Below are positions 20,957-25,375 of a stretch of DNA of 25,375 bases, piece after piece (the first letter of the stretch is position 1; each line of letters starts with the position of its first letter). The notes beneath the pieces were generated by a model. It did no database searches. It saw only the letters and a program-made list of their open reading frames with translations, and was not told the origin of the DNA. The translations under genes and the position numbers were made by a program. The stretch comes from a virus. The stretch is from the IMG/VR virus record IMGVR_UViG_3300035070_000305, positions 1-25,375 of that record, one strand, 5' to 3'.

Positions 20957-21645
20957 TAGAATGTTACCTCCTCTGGTGGTTCGTCCTTCCATCTGTGTTG
21001 GTTTAGATAAGTTGCTGGATAAGGAACGTACTTGCCATTACTTTCAAACCAATCCTTACTAGCCTTCTGCCAAGACAAAGCATGCAGCACCTCATCAAGC
21101 TTAGGTTTCTGTTTTATCCATGACTCTAAAGCTTTAGCCCTGCTGACTTTCTTTGGATACAAACTCCAGAACTGCTCAAAATCATCATTGGTGAGCACAA
21201 GCTTTTTAGATGGTTTATGGTTCTTGGTTTTTGGTTTATGGTTTATGGTTAATGGTTCTTGGTTCTTGGTTAGCATACCATTTGCATTGCATGTGGTATC
21301 CATGTGCATTGCATGTGCATCTTCACCCTTATTCCACCTAGCATTTGAAGCCTTTACTTTCTTTTCAATTTGCGAATGGTACTCTGCAATCGCCACTTGA
21401 CAACGCTTATGCGTATACCCATCCTTAACTTCCATAAAGAAATCTTCCAGAACATTCTTGATAGCATTTTTTTCTTCCTCTGTATGAACTGACATTAGTC
21501 TGTAAAGTTTATCCAGATCTAACGGTAGTGGTTTTTCGTTTAAATAGTATTGGTCCATTAGTTGACGGTATACGCCATGCTCTAACAATGTTAGGTGTGC
21601 CGTGTCCCTTCGGTAGTCGCCAATGTTATGTTGGTAGTAGTGCAT
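20956..21645 (-). CDS. Replication initiator-like protein (DUF1376)
   Basis: 229 aa. Residues 1-75 (MHYYQHNIGDYRRDTAHLTL, then LEHGVYRQLMDQYYLNEKPL and KNVLEDFF) are the DUF1376 winged-helix type domain found in phage replication proteins. The middle (about 120-147) is low complexity with heptad repeats and encodes iterons. The C-terminal part (FEQFWSLYPKKVSRAKALES, then YVPYPATYLNQHRWKDE) is a domain seen in O-like initiators. AAAGGAGAAGAG ribosome site. Likely binds the origin iterons within its own gene. Confidence 0.78.
   Translation of the reverse strand: MHYYQHNIGDYRRDTAHLTLLEHGVYRQLMDQYYLNEKPLPLDLDKLYRLMSVHTEEEKNAIKNVLEDFFMEVKDGYTHKRCQVAIAEYHSQIEKKVKASNARWNKGEDAHAMHMDTTCNANGMLTKNQEPLTINHKPKTKNHKPSKKLVLTNDDFEQFWSLYPKKVSRAKALESWIKQKPKLDEVLHALSWQKASKDWFESNGKYVPYPATYLNQHRWKDEPPEEVTF
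21214..21269. repeat. Eight tandem 7-bp iterons, candidate replication origin
   Basis: Eight uninterrupted heptamers TTNNTGG on the plus strand: TTTATGG, TTCTTGG, TTTTTGG, TTTATGG, TTTATGG, TTAATGG, TTCTTGG, TTCTTGG. They lie in the linker of the initiator gene, as lambda iterons lie in gene O. Because seven is not a multiple of three, the coded peptide repeats every 21 bases (NHKPKTK). Confidence 0.7.
21284..21317. repeat. Direct repeat GCATTGCATGTG, two copies
   Basis: GCATTGCATGTG occurs at 21284-21295 and 21306-21317, 22 bases apart start to start (about two helical turns), directly beside the heptamer iterons. It may be part of the origin. Confidence 0.6.
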
Positions 21646-21659
21646 CTCTTCTCCTTTGT

Positions 21660-21827
21660 TTATGCCTGGTCCTTCATAATGTCTTCTATCTGAGCAGCCC
21701 TGTATTTAGGCAAATCTTTGTCTGGACTCTTAGAATAGTAATACACATTTTGCCTTGTTACGCCCAATGCTTCAGCCATCCGAGTGTTGTTATACCTAAA
21801 TAACTTAATCGCTTCGTTGTAAGTCAT
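21660..21827 (-). CDS. Cro-like repressor
   Basis: 55 aa from the ATG at 21827, with GAAGGA six bases before it. MTYNEAIKLFRYNNTRMAEA, then LGVTRQNVYYYSKSPDKDLP and KYRAAQIEDIMKDQA. A helix-turn-helix (MAEALGVTRQNVYYY) in a protein the size of Cro (about 60 aa), with the usual close LPxxRAxQIEdi. It is the first gene of the leftward operon, next to divergent palindromes, so it likely binds them as a dimer and controls both directions. Confidence 0.82.
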   Translation of the reverse strand: MTYNEAIKLFRYNNTRMAEALGVTRQNVYYYSKSPDKDLPKYRAAQIEDIMKDQA

Positions 21828-21867
21828 AATGTTTCCTTCGTAGTTAAAATTGCAAGATTGCCAGCCG

Positions 21868-21896
21868 AGTATAAAGTTTTGTAAAACAAATTGCAA
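21868..21896 (-). promoter_or_regulatory. Leftward early promoter
   Basis: Minus strand: TTGCAA (21896-21891), 17-base spacer, TATACT (21873-21868). The transcript would start about 21861 and lead to the Cro-like gene. The spacer holds the inverted repeat GTTTT-GT-AAAAC. The -35 hexamer is the same as in the late promoter candidate. Confidence 0.7.
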
Positions 21897-21933
21897 TTGA
21901 TAAAGTAAAAATAATTAAAATATTTGTACAAAT
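21876..21933. promoter_or_regulatory. Three palindromic operator candidates in the divergent region
   Basis: GTTTTGTAAAAC (21876-21887, 5-base arms), AATTGCAATT (21889-21898, perfect) and ATTTGTACAAAT (21922-21933, perfect 12-mer). The first two overlap the leftward promoter. The third lies just upstream of a possible rightward -10, TATGCT at 21943-21948. They are likely targets for the Cro-like protein. Confidence 0.6.
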
Positions 21934-21988
21934 GACAAATAGTATGCTAAGGTTACGTGTAAGTTAAAAAAAACAAAGGAGAAACAAT

Positions 21989-22105
21989 ATGTTTATTGAC
22001 TGGACTAAAGAATTAGAAGAGCTTTATAAATATGTGTTTGAGCAAGATCCAACAGAGATTGAAATGGAACTTAGAGCACAGGAGTATGAAAATGGACAGA
22101 GCTGA
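21989..22105 (+). CDS. 38-aa acidic protein, first rightward gene
   Basis: 38 aa: MFIDWTKELEELYKYVFEQD, then PTEIEMELRAQEYENGQS. The ACAAAGGAGAAACAAT ribosome site is strong. The gene is strongly helical and acidic. It overlaps the next gene by 14 bases. No family recognised; the leader position next to the divergent promoter suggests an early regulator or host-acting protein, which is inference. Confidence 0.65.
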   Translation: MFIDWTKELEELYKYVFEQDPTEIEMELRAQEYENGQS

Positions 22106-22217
22106 ATTTGACAGACTTATAAAAATCATTCAAGATTCGTCAAAAGATTTAAACGATTTATTAGACAAATTAGATGCAAGGGAGAAAGAAAATGAGCAAG
22201 AAATTAAAAACAGTTGA
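22092..22217 (+). CDS. 41-aa coiled-coil protein
   Basis: 41 aa: MDRAEFDRLIKIIQDSSKDL, then NDLLDKLDAREKENEQEIKN. GGAG lies seven bases before the ATG at 22092; an in-frame ATG at 22086 is only one base from the SD and is unlikely. It overlaps the genes on both sides (14 and 26 bases). Single helix with heptad spacing. Function unknown. Confidence 0.6.
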   Translation: MDRAEFDRLIKIIQDSSKDLNDLLDKLDAREKENEQEIKNS

Positions 22218-22701
22218 TATAAAGGGTAAAGCTTATGTCATGGTCAACGAACGTATAGCTTATTTCCGTCAGCTATACCCACAAGGTACAATTATTACTG
22301 AGTTGCTATCATCTGTTGATGGCACTCACACTTTTAAAGCTACAGCAATTAATGATGGTGTAATTTTAGCTACAGGTCATGCCTCTGAAAAAGATGGATC
22401 TACTTTTATCAACAAAACTTCAGCAATAGAAAACGCAGAAACCAGTGCAGTTGGAAGATGCCTTGGAATACTTGGAATTGGAATTGATGCCTCTATAGCT
22501 ACTGCTGAAGAAGTTGGTAACGCAGTAGCACAACAAGAAGCTAAGCCAGCAAAAAAAGCACCAAGTAAAAATATTGATGCCGTTAAAAAAGATATGGCAA
22601 AGGCTCACCAGGAAGGCGAGCTTAAACAATTTTTCTTTACATTAGATCCTGATACACAAGACGTGCTTAGGGAGTATGCGAATGACCTTCGCTCATCTTA
22701 A
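22192..22701 (+). CDS. Probable single-strand annealing protein (Rad52/Erf-like)
   Basis: 169 aa from the ATG at 22192 (GGGAG seven bases before). KGKAYVMVNERIAYFRQLYP, then TIITELLSSVDGTHTFKATA, TGHASEKDGSTFINKTSAIE and ENAETSAVGRCLGILGIGID. The order of a beta-rich core ending ETSAVGRxLGxLGIG is shared with phage annealing proteins of the Erf/Rad52 type. The next gene is an exonuclease, as in Red pairs. Residues 120-140 are a Lys/Ala linker, then a helical tail. Family call is inferred. Confidence 0.62.
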   Translation: MSKKLKTVDIKGKAYVMVNERIAYFRQLYPQGTIITELLSSVDGTHTFKATAINDGVILATGHASEKDGSTFINKTSAIENAETSAVGRCLGILGIGIDASIATAEEVGNAVAQQEAKPAKKAPSKNIDAVKKDMAKAHQEGELKQFFFTLDPDTQDVLREYANDLRSS

Positions 22702-23242
22702 AGATAACAGAAGGCATAAGGTTGTAACGGCTTCTAATGCTTGGAATGCTATTTATGATCGCAAGAAACTTTGGAGGGAGATGACGTTTAGAGCTGCTCC
22801 CTTCCAAGGCAATGAAATGACTCAGTGGGGAAATGACCATGAGCATGTTGCTATATCACAATTTGAAAAATTTATTGATGACATCGTTGAGCCTGGAGAT
22901 AAATTAGTTGTGCATCCAGACCTACCACTTGCTGGCACGTGTGACTTTATGTTGCATGGTGTATGCGGTGAGGTAAAGTGCCCGTTTACTCAAAGGATAT
23001 ATCCTGAAATACCTGAGCGGTACTACTTCCAGATGCAAGTACAGATGTTTGTTAATAACGCTATTGCATGCCACTTCGTTGTGTGGACTCCAAACGAGTT
23101 TCATACCGAGTTGGTGCAAAGAGATCAGGACTTTATTGACTGGTATATTCCTTTTGCAGAGGAATTTATTGGTTATGTAAACTCTGATAAAGAACCACCC
23201 AGGTGGAATAAGAAGCCTGTTTATCAACCAAAGGAGAAGTAA
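22682..23242 (+). CDS. YqaJ/lambda-type 5'-3' exonuclease
   Basis: 186 aa from the ATG at 22682 (GGAG seven bases before); an ATG six bases earlier is too close to the SD. QWGNDHEHVAISQFE gives E54, LAGTCDF gives D88 and GEVKCP gives E97-x-K99, the PD-(D/E)XK catalytic set. YYFQMQVQMFV is the QxQ motif of YqaJ/lambda exonuclease. It would chew 5' ends of double-stranded DNA to give 3' tails for the annealing protein. It overlaps that gene by 20 bases. Near the usual length for the family. Confidence 0.88.
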   Translation: MTFAHLKDNRRHKVVTASNAWNAIYDRKKLWREMTFRAAPFQGNEMTQWGNDHEHVAISQFEKFIDDIVEPGDKLVVHPDLPLAGTCDFMLHGVCGEVKCPFTQRIYPEIPERYYFQMQVQMFVNNAIACHFVVWTPNEFHTELVQRDQDFIDWYIPFAEEFIGYVNSDKEPPRWNKKPVYQPKEK

Positions 23243-23243
23243 A

Positions 23244-23966
23244 ATGAAACAAACTAATCAAGTCTTAATGACCAATGATTATGCTAAATTTAGTTATATA
23301 TCAGGAAACAGAAACGTAAATGATCTACATATCAGACGTTTAAAAGACTCTATACAAGAAAAGTACATAAGCGTACCAATTATTGTTAATGAGAAACACC
23401 AAATCATTGATGGTCAACATAGATTTCAAGCTATTAAAGAGTTAAATAAACCAGTTTATTATATTAAAGTTGATGGGCTGAAGCTTCCAGATGTGCATCG
23501 CTTAAATACTAATACTAAAAACTGGAGTGCCGATTCTTATCTGGATGGGTATTGTAAGTTAGGTAAGGAGCAGTATTTACTTTATAAAGATTTTAAAGAT
23601 AGGTTTGGTTTTGGTCACAATGAAACTCAAGCTTTATTATCCAACAAAAGTCGTATGGGAGGGACTAGAAACATAAAATTTAAAGACGGTACTTTTGTTA
23701 TTGAGGATTTAAATTTAGCAACAAGAAATGCAGAAAAAATAACTATGTGTTCTGAGTATTATGAAGGTTATAAAAGAAGATCATTTGTTTATGCCATGCT
23801 AGATTTGTTTGACAATGATGATTACAACCATGCAGAGTTTTTAAACAAACTATCGTTTCAGTCAGTTAAATTACAAGACTGTACAACAATAGATCAGTAT
23901 TTAGTTTTGATAGAAGATATTTATAATTTTAAAAGAACTAAAGCAACCAAAGTAAGATTTTATTAA
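23244..23966 (+). CDS. ParB-domain protein
   Basis: 240 aa. Residues about 15-75 carry a ParB/Srx-type N-terminal domain: GNRNVNDLHIRRLKDSIQEK, then SVPIIVNEKHQIIDGQHRFQ and AIKEL. The IIDGQHRFQAI motif is the CTP-binding/nuclease-like GxxR box. The remaining 160 residues (LNTNTKNWSADSYLDGYCKL, then HNETQALLSNKSRMGG) are known from phage proteins of this type but have no clear role. It lies between the exonuclease and the SSB-like gene with an AAAGGAG site, so it is probably linked to DNA processing. Confidence 0.78.
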   Translation: MKQTNQVLMTNDYAKFSYISGNRNVNDLHIRRLKDSIQEKYISVPIIVNEKHQIIDGQHRFQAIKELNKPVYYIKVDGLKLPDVHRLNTNTKNWSADSYLDGYCKLGKEQYLLYKDFKDRFGFGHNETQALLSNKSRMGGTRNIKFKDGTFVIEDLNLATRNAEKITMCSEYYEGYKRRSFVYAMLDLFDNDDYNHAEFLNKLSFQSVKLQDCTTIDQYLVLIEDIYNFKRTKATKVRFY

Positions 23967-23981
23967 TTAAGGAGAAATAAC

Positions 23982-24278
23982 ATGGCAGTATTAGGTGTAA
24001 GTTTAAGAATTGACGTAACAAAGATTGACAAAGAAAAGCTTTATAAAGGTGCTAAGGGTACTTACCTGGACGTAACTACTTTTATTGATACGGATACTCC
24101 AGACCAGTATGGCAACAATGGTATGGTAACTCAGTCAACTACACAGGAAGAACGTGAGGCTGGCGTTAAGGGTGCTATCTTAGGTAACAATAAAGTGTTT
24201 ATGAATAAAGGTGCTGAGGGATCAAGTACGCCTACAGCTGCACAAGATTTAGAACAGTTTGAGGATGCCCCTTTCTAG
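23982..24278 (+). CDS. SSB-like single-stranded-DNA-binding protein (candidate)
   Basis: 98 aa. SLRIDVTKIDKEKLYKGAKG, then TYLDVTTFIDTDTPDQYGNN and VKGAILGNNKVFMNKGAEGS, ending DLEQFEDAPF. A compact beta-rich core followed by a polar linker and an acidic tip ending in Pro-Phe is the layout of SSB proteins, whose tail (D-D-I-P-F in E. coli) recruits DNA repair proteins. Ordinary OB-fold SSB signatures are not evident, so the call rests on tail, size and the recombination operon. TTAAGGAGAAATAAC ribosome site. Confidence 0.55.
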   Translation: MAVLGVSLRIDVTKIDKEKLYKGAKGTYLDVTTFIDTDTPDQYGNNGMVTQSTTQEEREAGVKGAILGNNKVFMNKGAEGSSTPTAAQDLEQFEDAPF

Positions 24279-24288
24279 GGACTAAGGT

Positions 24289-24376
24289 TACACTGCCCTC
24301 AAGAGGCATATGCCTACCATTATAGTTTGGAATTGGTTCAGACTATAATGACATTGAGAACTTGAGGGTTAGTGTA
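24289..24376 (+). ncRNA. Three-way-junction RNA structure, candidate
   Basis: The outer stem joins TACACT-G-CCCTCAAG (24289-24303) with CTTGAGGG-TT-AGTGTA (24361-24376), about 15 pairs with one bulge. Inside are a short hairpin, the palindrome AGGCATATGCCT (24304-24315), and a 14-pair hairpin from CATTATAGT (24318-24326) to ACTATAATG (24342-24350) with loop ATTGG. Three wobble pairs are G-U only in the plus-strand RNA. It lies between the convergent SSB-like and pqqA-like genes, so it may be a transcription-end structure. No U-run follows on either strand. Folded by eye. Confidence 0.6.
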
Positions 24377-24385
24377 TTACATGTA

Positions 24386-24457
24386 TTACTTATTCATTAC
24401 ATACATTGTTACTTCAAAGCCAAATCTCATTTCTGTAGCTGATGGTTTTGTCCACAT
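24386..24457 (-). CDS. pqqA: PqqA-like peptide, precursor of the cofactor PQQ
   Basis: 23 aa. The peptide starts MWTKP and contains RFGFEVTMY, ending VMNK, close to bacterial PqqA (usually 22-24 aa, typically MWxKPxxxxLRxGFEVTMY). Glu15 and Tyr19, the residues that the radical-SAM enzyme PqqE cross-links to make pyrroloquinoline quinone, sit at the positions known for PqqA. AAGGA lies eight bases before the ATG. It is on the opposite strand to the genes on both sides and has its own TATAAT. No pqqB, C, D or E is in the window, so maturation would depend on host enzymes. Too short for ordinary gene callers. Confidence 0.85.
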   Translation of the reverse strand: MWTKPSATEMRFGFEVTMYVMNK

Positions 24458-24489
24458 AGTAGTAGTCCTTATTGGTTAATCAAGGCTCT

Positions 24490-24495
24490 ATTATA
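24490..24495 (-). promoter_or_regulatory. -10 box for the pqqA-like gene
   Basis: Perfect TATAAT on the minus strand, about 33 bases before the pqqA-like ATG. The matching -35 is weak (CAGTAC at 16 bases). A plus-strand TATACT overlaps it (24492-24497) with TTATTG 17 bases upstream, and could serve the membrane-protein gene. Confidence 0.5.
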
Positions 24496-24548
24496 CTCTT
24501 AATGAATAATTGTACTGATGGTTATAACATGACAAAGGAGTAAGGAAA

Positions 24549-24776
24549 ATGATGAGTTATAAATTGCACACTGAAAAGAAAAAAAATGGATGGTTAATAG
24601 TTGGAGTATTAGTTTTTTTAGGAGGTTTAATTTGGCTTGGTATTAATTCTATTCCAGACAAAGCTTACCATTGCCATAAGAATGGTTACTTGTTTGAGTC
24701 AATGAATGAAGCAAAAAACATTTTTACCAAAACTAAAAAAAGATGTATTAATATTAGAGACATAAAACCTCAATGA
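24549..24776 (+). CDS. Small single-span membrane protein
   Basis: 75 aa. A basic start (HTEKKKNG) is followed by WLIVGVLVFLGGLIWLGI at about residues 15-32, a single membrane span, then a polar tail with AYHCHKNGYLFESMNEAKNI and a Cys (68). ACAAAGGAG ribosome site with a second AAGGA nearer the ATG. Its last bases overlap the nuclease gene (ATGA). It is likely in the inner membrane with the tail outside; a superinfection-exclusion role is only a guess. Confidence 0.65.
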   Translation: MMSYKLHTEKKKNGWLIVGVLVFLGGLIWLGINSIPDKAYHCHKNGYLFESMNEAKNIFTKTKKRCINIRDIKPQ

Positions 24777-25213
24777 ACTCTTTTCGCAAAGACTTAGAAA
24801 GAGGGATTATTATTGAAAAAGAAGTGTTATCTATTCTTAAAATAAAATATCCTTCAGCAAGTCTAGTGGATAAATGGAAAGGTTACGATATATGGATACC
24901 GGAAATACATTGTGGTGTAGAAGTTAAGTATGATCCGATGAGTACATCTACAGGTAATATAGTGATAGAAATTGAGATGTATAACAAACCATCTGGTCTT
25001 ATGGCAAGCACTGCAAAGTATTGGGTGTTTTATGATGATCATCAATTTAGAATTATGTCAAAGGATGATATTATTAATTGTATTTTTTTAAACAAATATC
25101 AACACACAAGCTTTGTTGGAAAAGGTGATACAGTAGGTAAAAAAGCGTTCTTAGTAAAAAAAGAACATTTGTTTAAATATGGAAAAAAACTAGGAGATAA
25201 AAATGGCAGATAA
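24773..25213 (+). CDS. PD-(D/E)XK nuclease-like protein
   Basis: 146 aa. E15 or E17 in a helical start, D39 in KGYDIWIPE, and E50-V-K52 in GVEVKYD form the (E)...D...ExK catalytic pattern of restriction-enzyme-fold nucleases; a later NIVIEIEMYNKPSGLMAS and KYWVFYD are typical of such phage nucleases. It starts in an ATGA overlap with the membrane gene and ends 11 bases inside the DUF3310 gene. It probably acts on DNA during recombination or host DNA breakdown. Confidence 0.7.
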   Translation: MNSFRKDLERGIIIEKEVLSILKIKYPSASLVDKWKGYDIWIPEIHCGVEVKYDPMSTSTGNIVIEIEMYNKPSGLMASTAKYWVFYDDHQFRIMSKDDIINCIFLNKYQHTSFVGKGDTVGKKAFLVKKEHLFKYGKKLGDKNGR

Positions 25214-25375
25214 CATAAACCCGGAGCATTATAAGGCAGGTGGTATTGAAACTATAGAGTATCTGAAAGCCAAGTTAAGTAGTGCTGAATTTTATGGCTA
25301 CCTTAAAGGCAACGCCTTAAAGTACATTAGCCGGGAAGGTTTAAAGTCTGAAAAGCTTTTAGATAAGATTGAAGA
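25203..25375 (+). CDS. DUF3310 protein (partial, right edge)
   Basis: 57 codons visible before the window ends. NPEHYKAGGIETIEYLKAKL, then SSAEFYGYLKGNALKYISRE and GLKSEKLLDKIE. The HYK.GGIETIdylkaKl....f.G.lkGNalKYisR pattern is DUF3310, a family that includes T7 gp1.7 nucleotide kinase. Activity here is inferred from the family. It overlaps the nuclease gene by 11 bases and has AGGAG before the ATG. Confidence 0.85.
   Translation, partial: MADNINPEHYKAGGIETIEYLKAKLSSAEFYGYLKGNALKYISREGLKSEKLLDKIE

Noticed and set aside
24289-24376. Hammerhead ribozyme or tRNA-like element
   Set aside because: No CUGANGA and GAAA cores at the junction, and no tRNA arms or CCA context. The nearby CTGATGG copies lack the needed A.
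24381-24479. Plus-strand 32-codon reading frame antisense to the pqqA-like gene
   Set aside because: No ribosome site near its ATG and no recognisable product, while the minus-strand frame has an SD, a -10 box and a family match.
1-25375. Integrase, attachment site, lysis genes, DNA polymerase or tRNA genes
   Set aside because: Looked for on both strands and not recognised. They may be outside this window, so lifestyle cannot be decided here.

Overview
The window is part of a tailed double-stranded DNA phage genome. It is A+T-rich, and almost every base is coding. The head genes (P22-like portal, SU10-like major capsid protein), the P22 gp10-like tail protein and the lack of any visible tail-tape-measure or tail-tube gene suggest a short-tailed phage. 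The tail-fibre and small-protein families (KNLIINGNMAIDQR fibres, NTAVG-repeat fibre, SGYNKPKRTPGH protein, SIIRLSDNASIP protein) resemble those I associate with marine phages of proteobacteria. The host cannot be read from the sequence. A phage gene for a PqqA-like peptide points to a PQQ-using bacterium, for example a methylotroph, but this is inference.

Layout. (1) 1-18276, minus strand: the late operon. In transcription order it encodes tiny basic proteins (19, 49, 30, 51 and 90 aa), a DUF1289-like Cys protein, a 106-aa protein, the terminase small and large subunits, portal, a 76-aa protein, scaffold, major capsid, a 107-aa protein and a head-tail adaptor. Next comes about 9 kb of fibre genes interleaved with small chaperone-like genes, then a gp10-like propeller protein, and a further tail gene runs off the left edge. 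(2) 18280-18580: two minus-strand intrinsic terminators flank the late promoter region, plus a 35-aa acidic protein. (3) 18602-21827, minus strand: the early replication block. It has a Cro-like repressor, a DUF1376 initiator-like gene with origin-like iterons, a helicase-loader-like gene, NinB-like, Ref/HNH-like and nuclease-like genes, and small proteins including one with a signal peptide. (4) 21828-21988: a divergent control region with palindromic operator candidates. (5) 21989-25375, plus strand: the recombination block. It has an annealing-protein candidate, a YqaJ/lambda-type exonuclease, a ParB-domain protein, an SSB-like protein with an acidic ...DAPF tail, a membrane protein, a PD-(D/E)XK nuclease and a DUF3310 protein.

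The most striking item sits inside block 5 in the opposite orientation. At 24386-24457 (minus) a 23-codon gene with a good ribosome site and its own TATAAT box encodes a close match to PqqA, the ribosomal precursor peptide of the redox cofactor PQQ, with the cross-linked Glu and Tyr at positions 15 and 19. No pqqB-E genes are present here, so host enzymes would have to mature it. Just downstream (24289-24376) is an extensive three-way-junction secondary structure.

How the genes work together: the Cro-like protein probably switches the divergent promoters. The DUF1376 and loader pair would start replication at iterons inside the initiator gene. The exonuclease, annealing protein and SSB form a Red-like recombination set. 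The late operon packages DNA and builds the virion. No integrase, CI-like repressor, lysis gene, DNA polymerase, tRNA or CRISPR was seen. All family assignments come from recognising sequence patterns, not from database searches.
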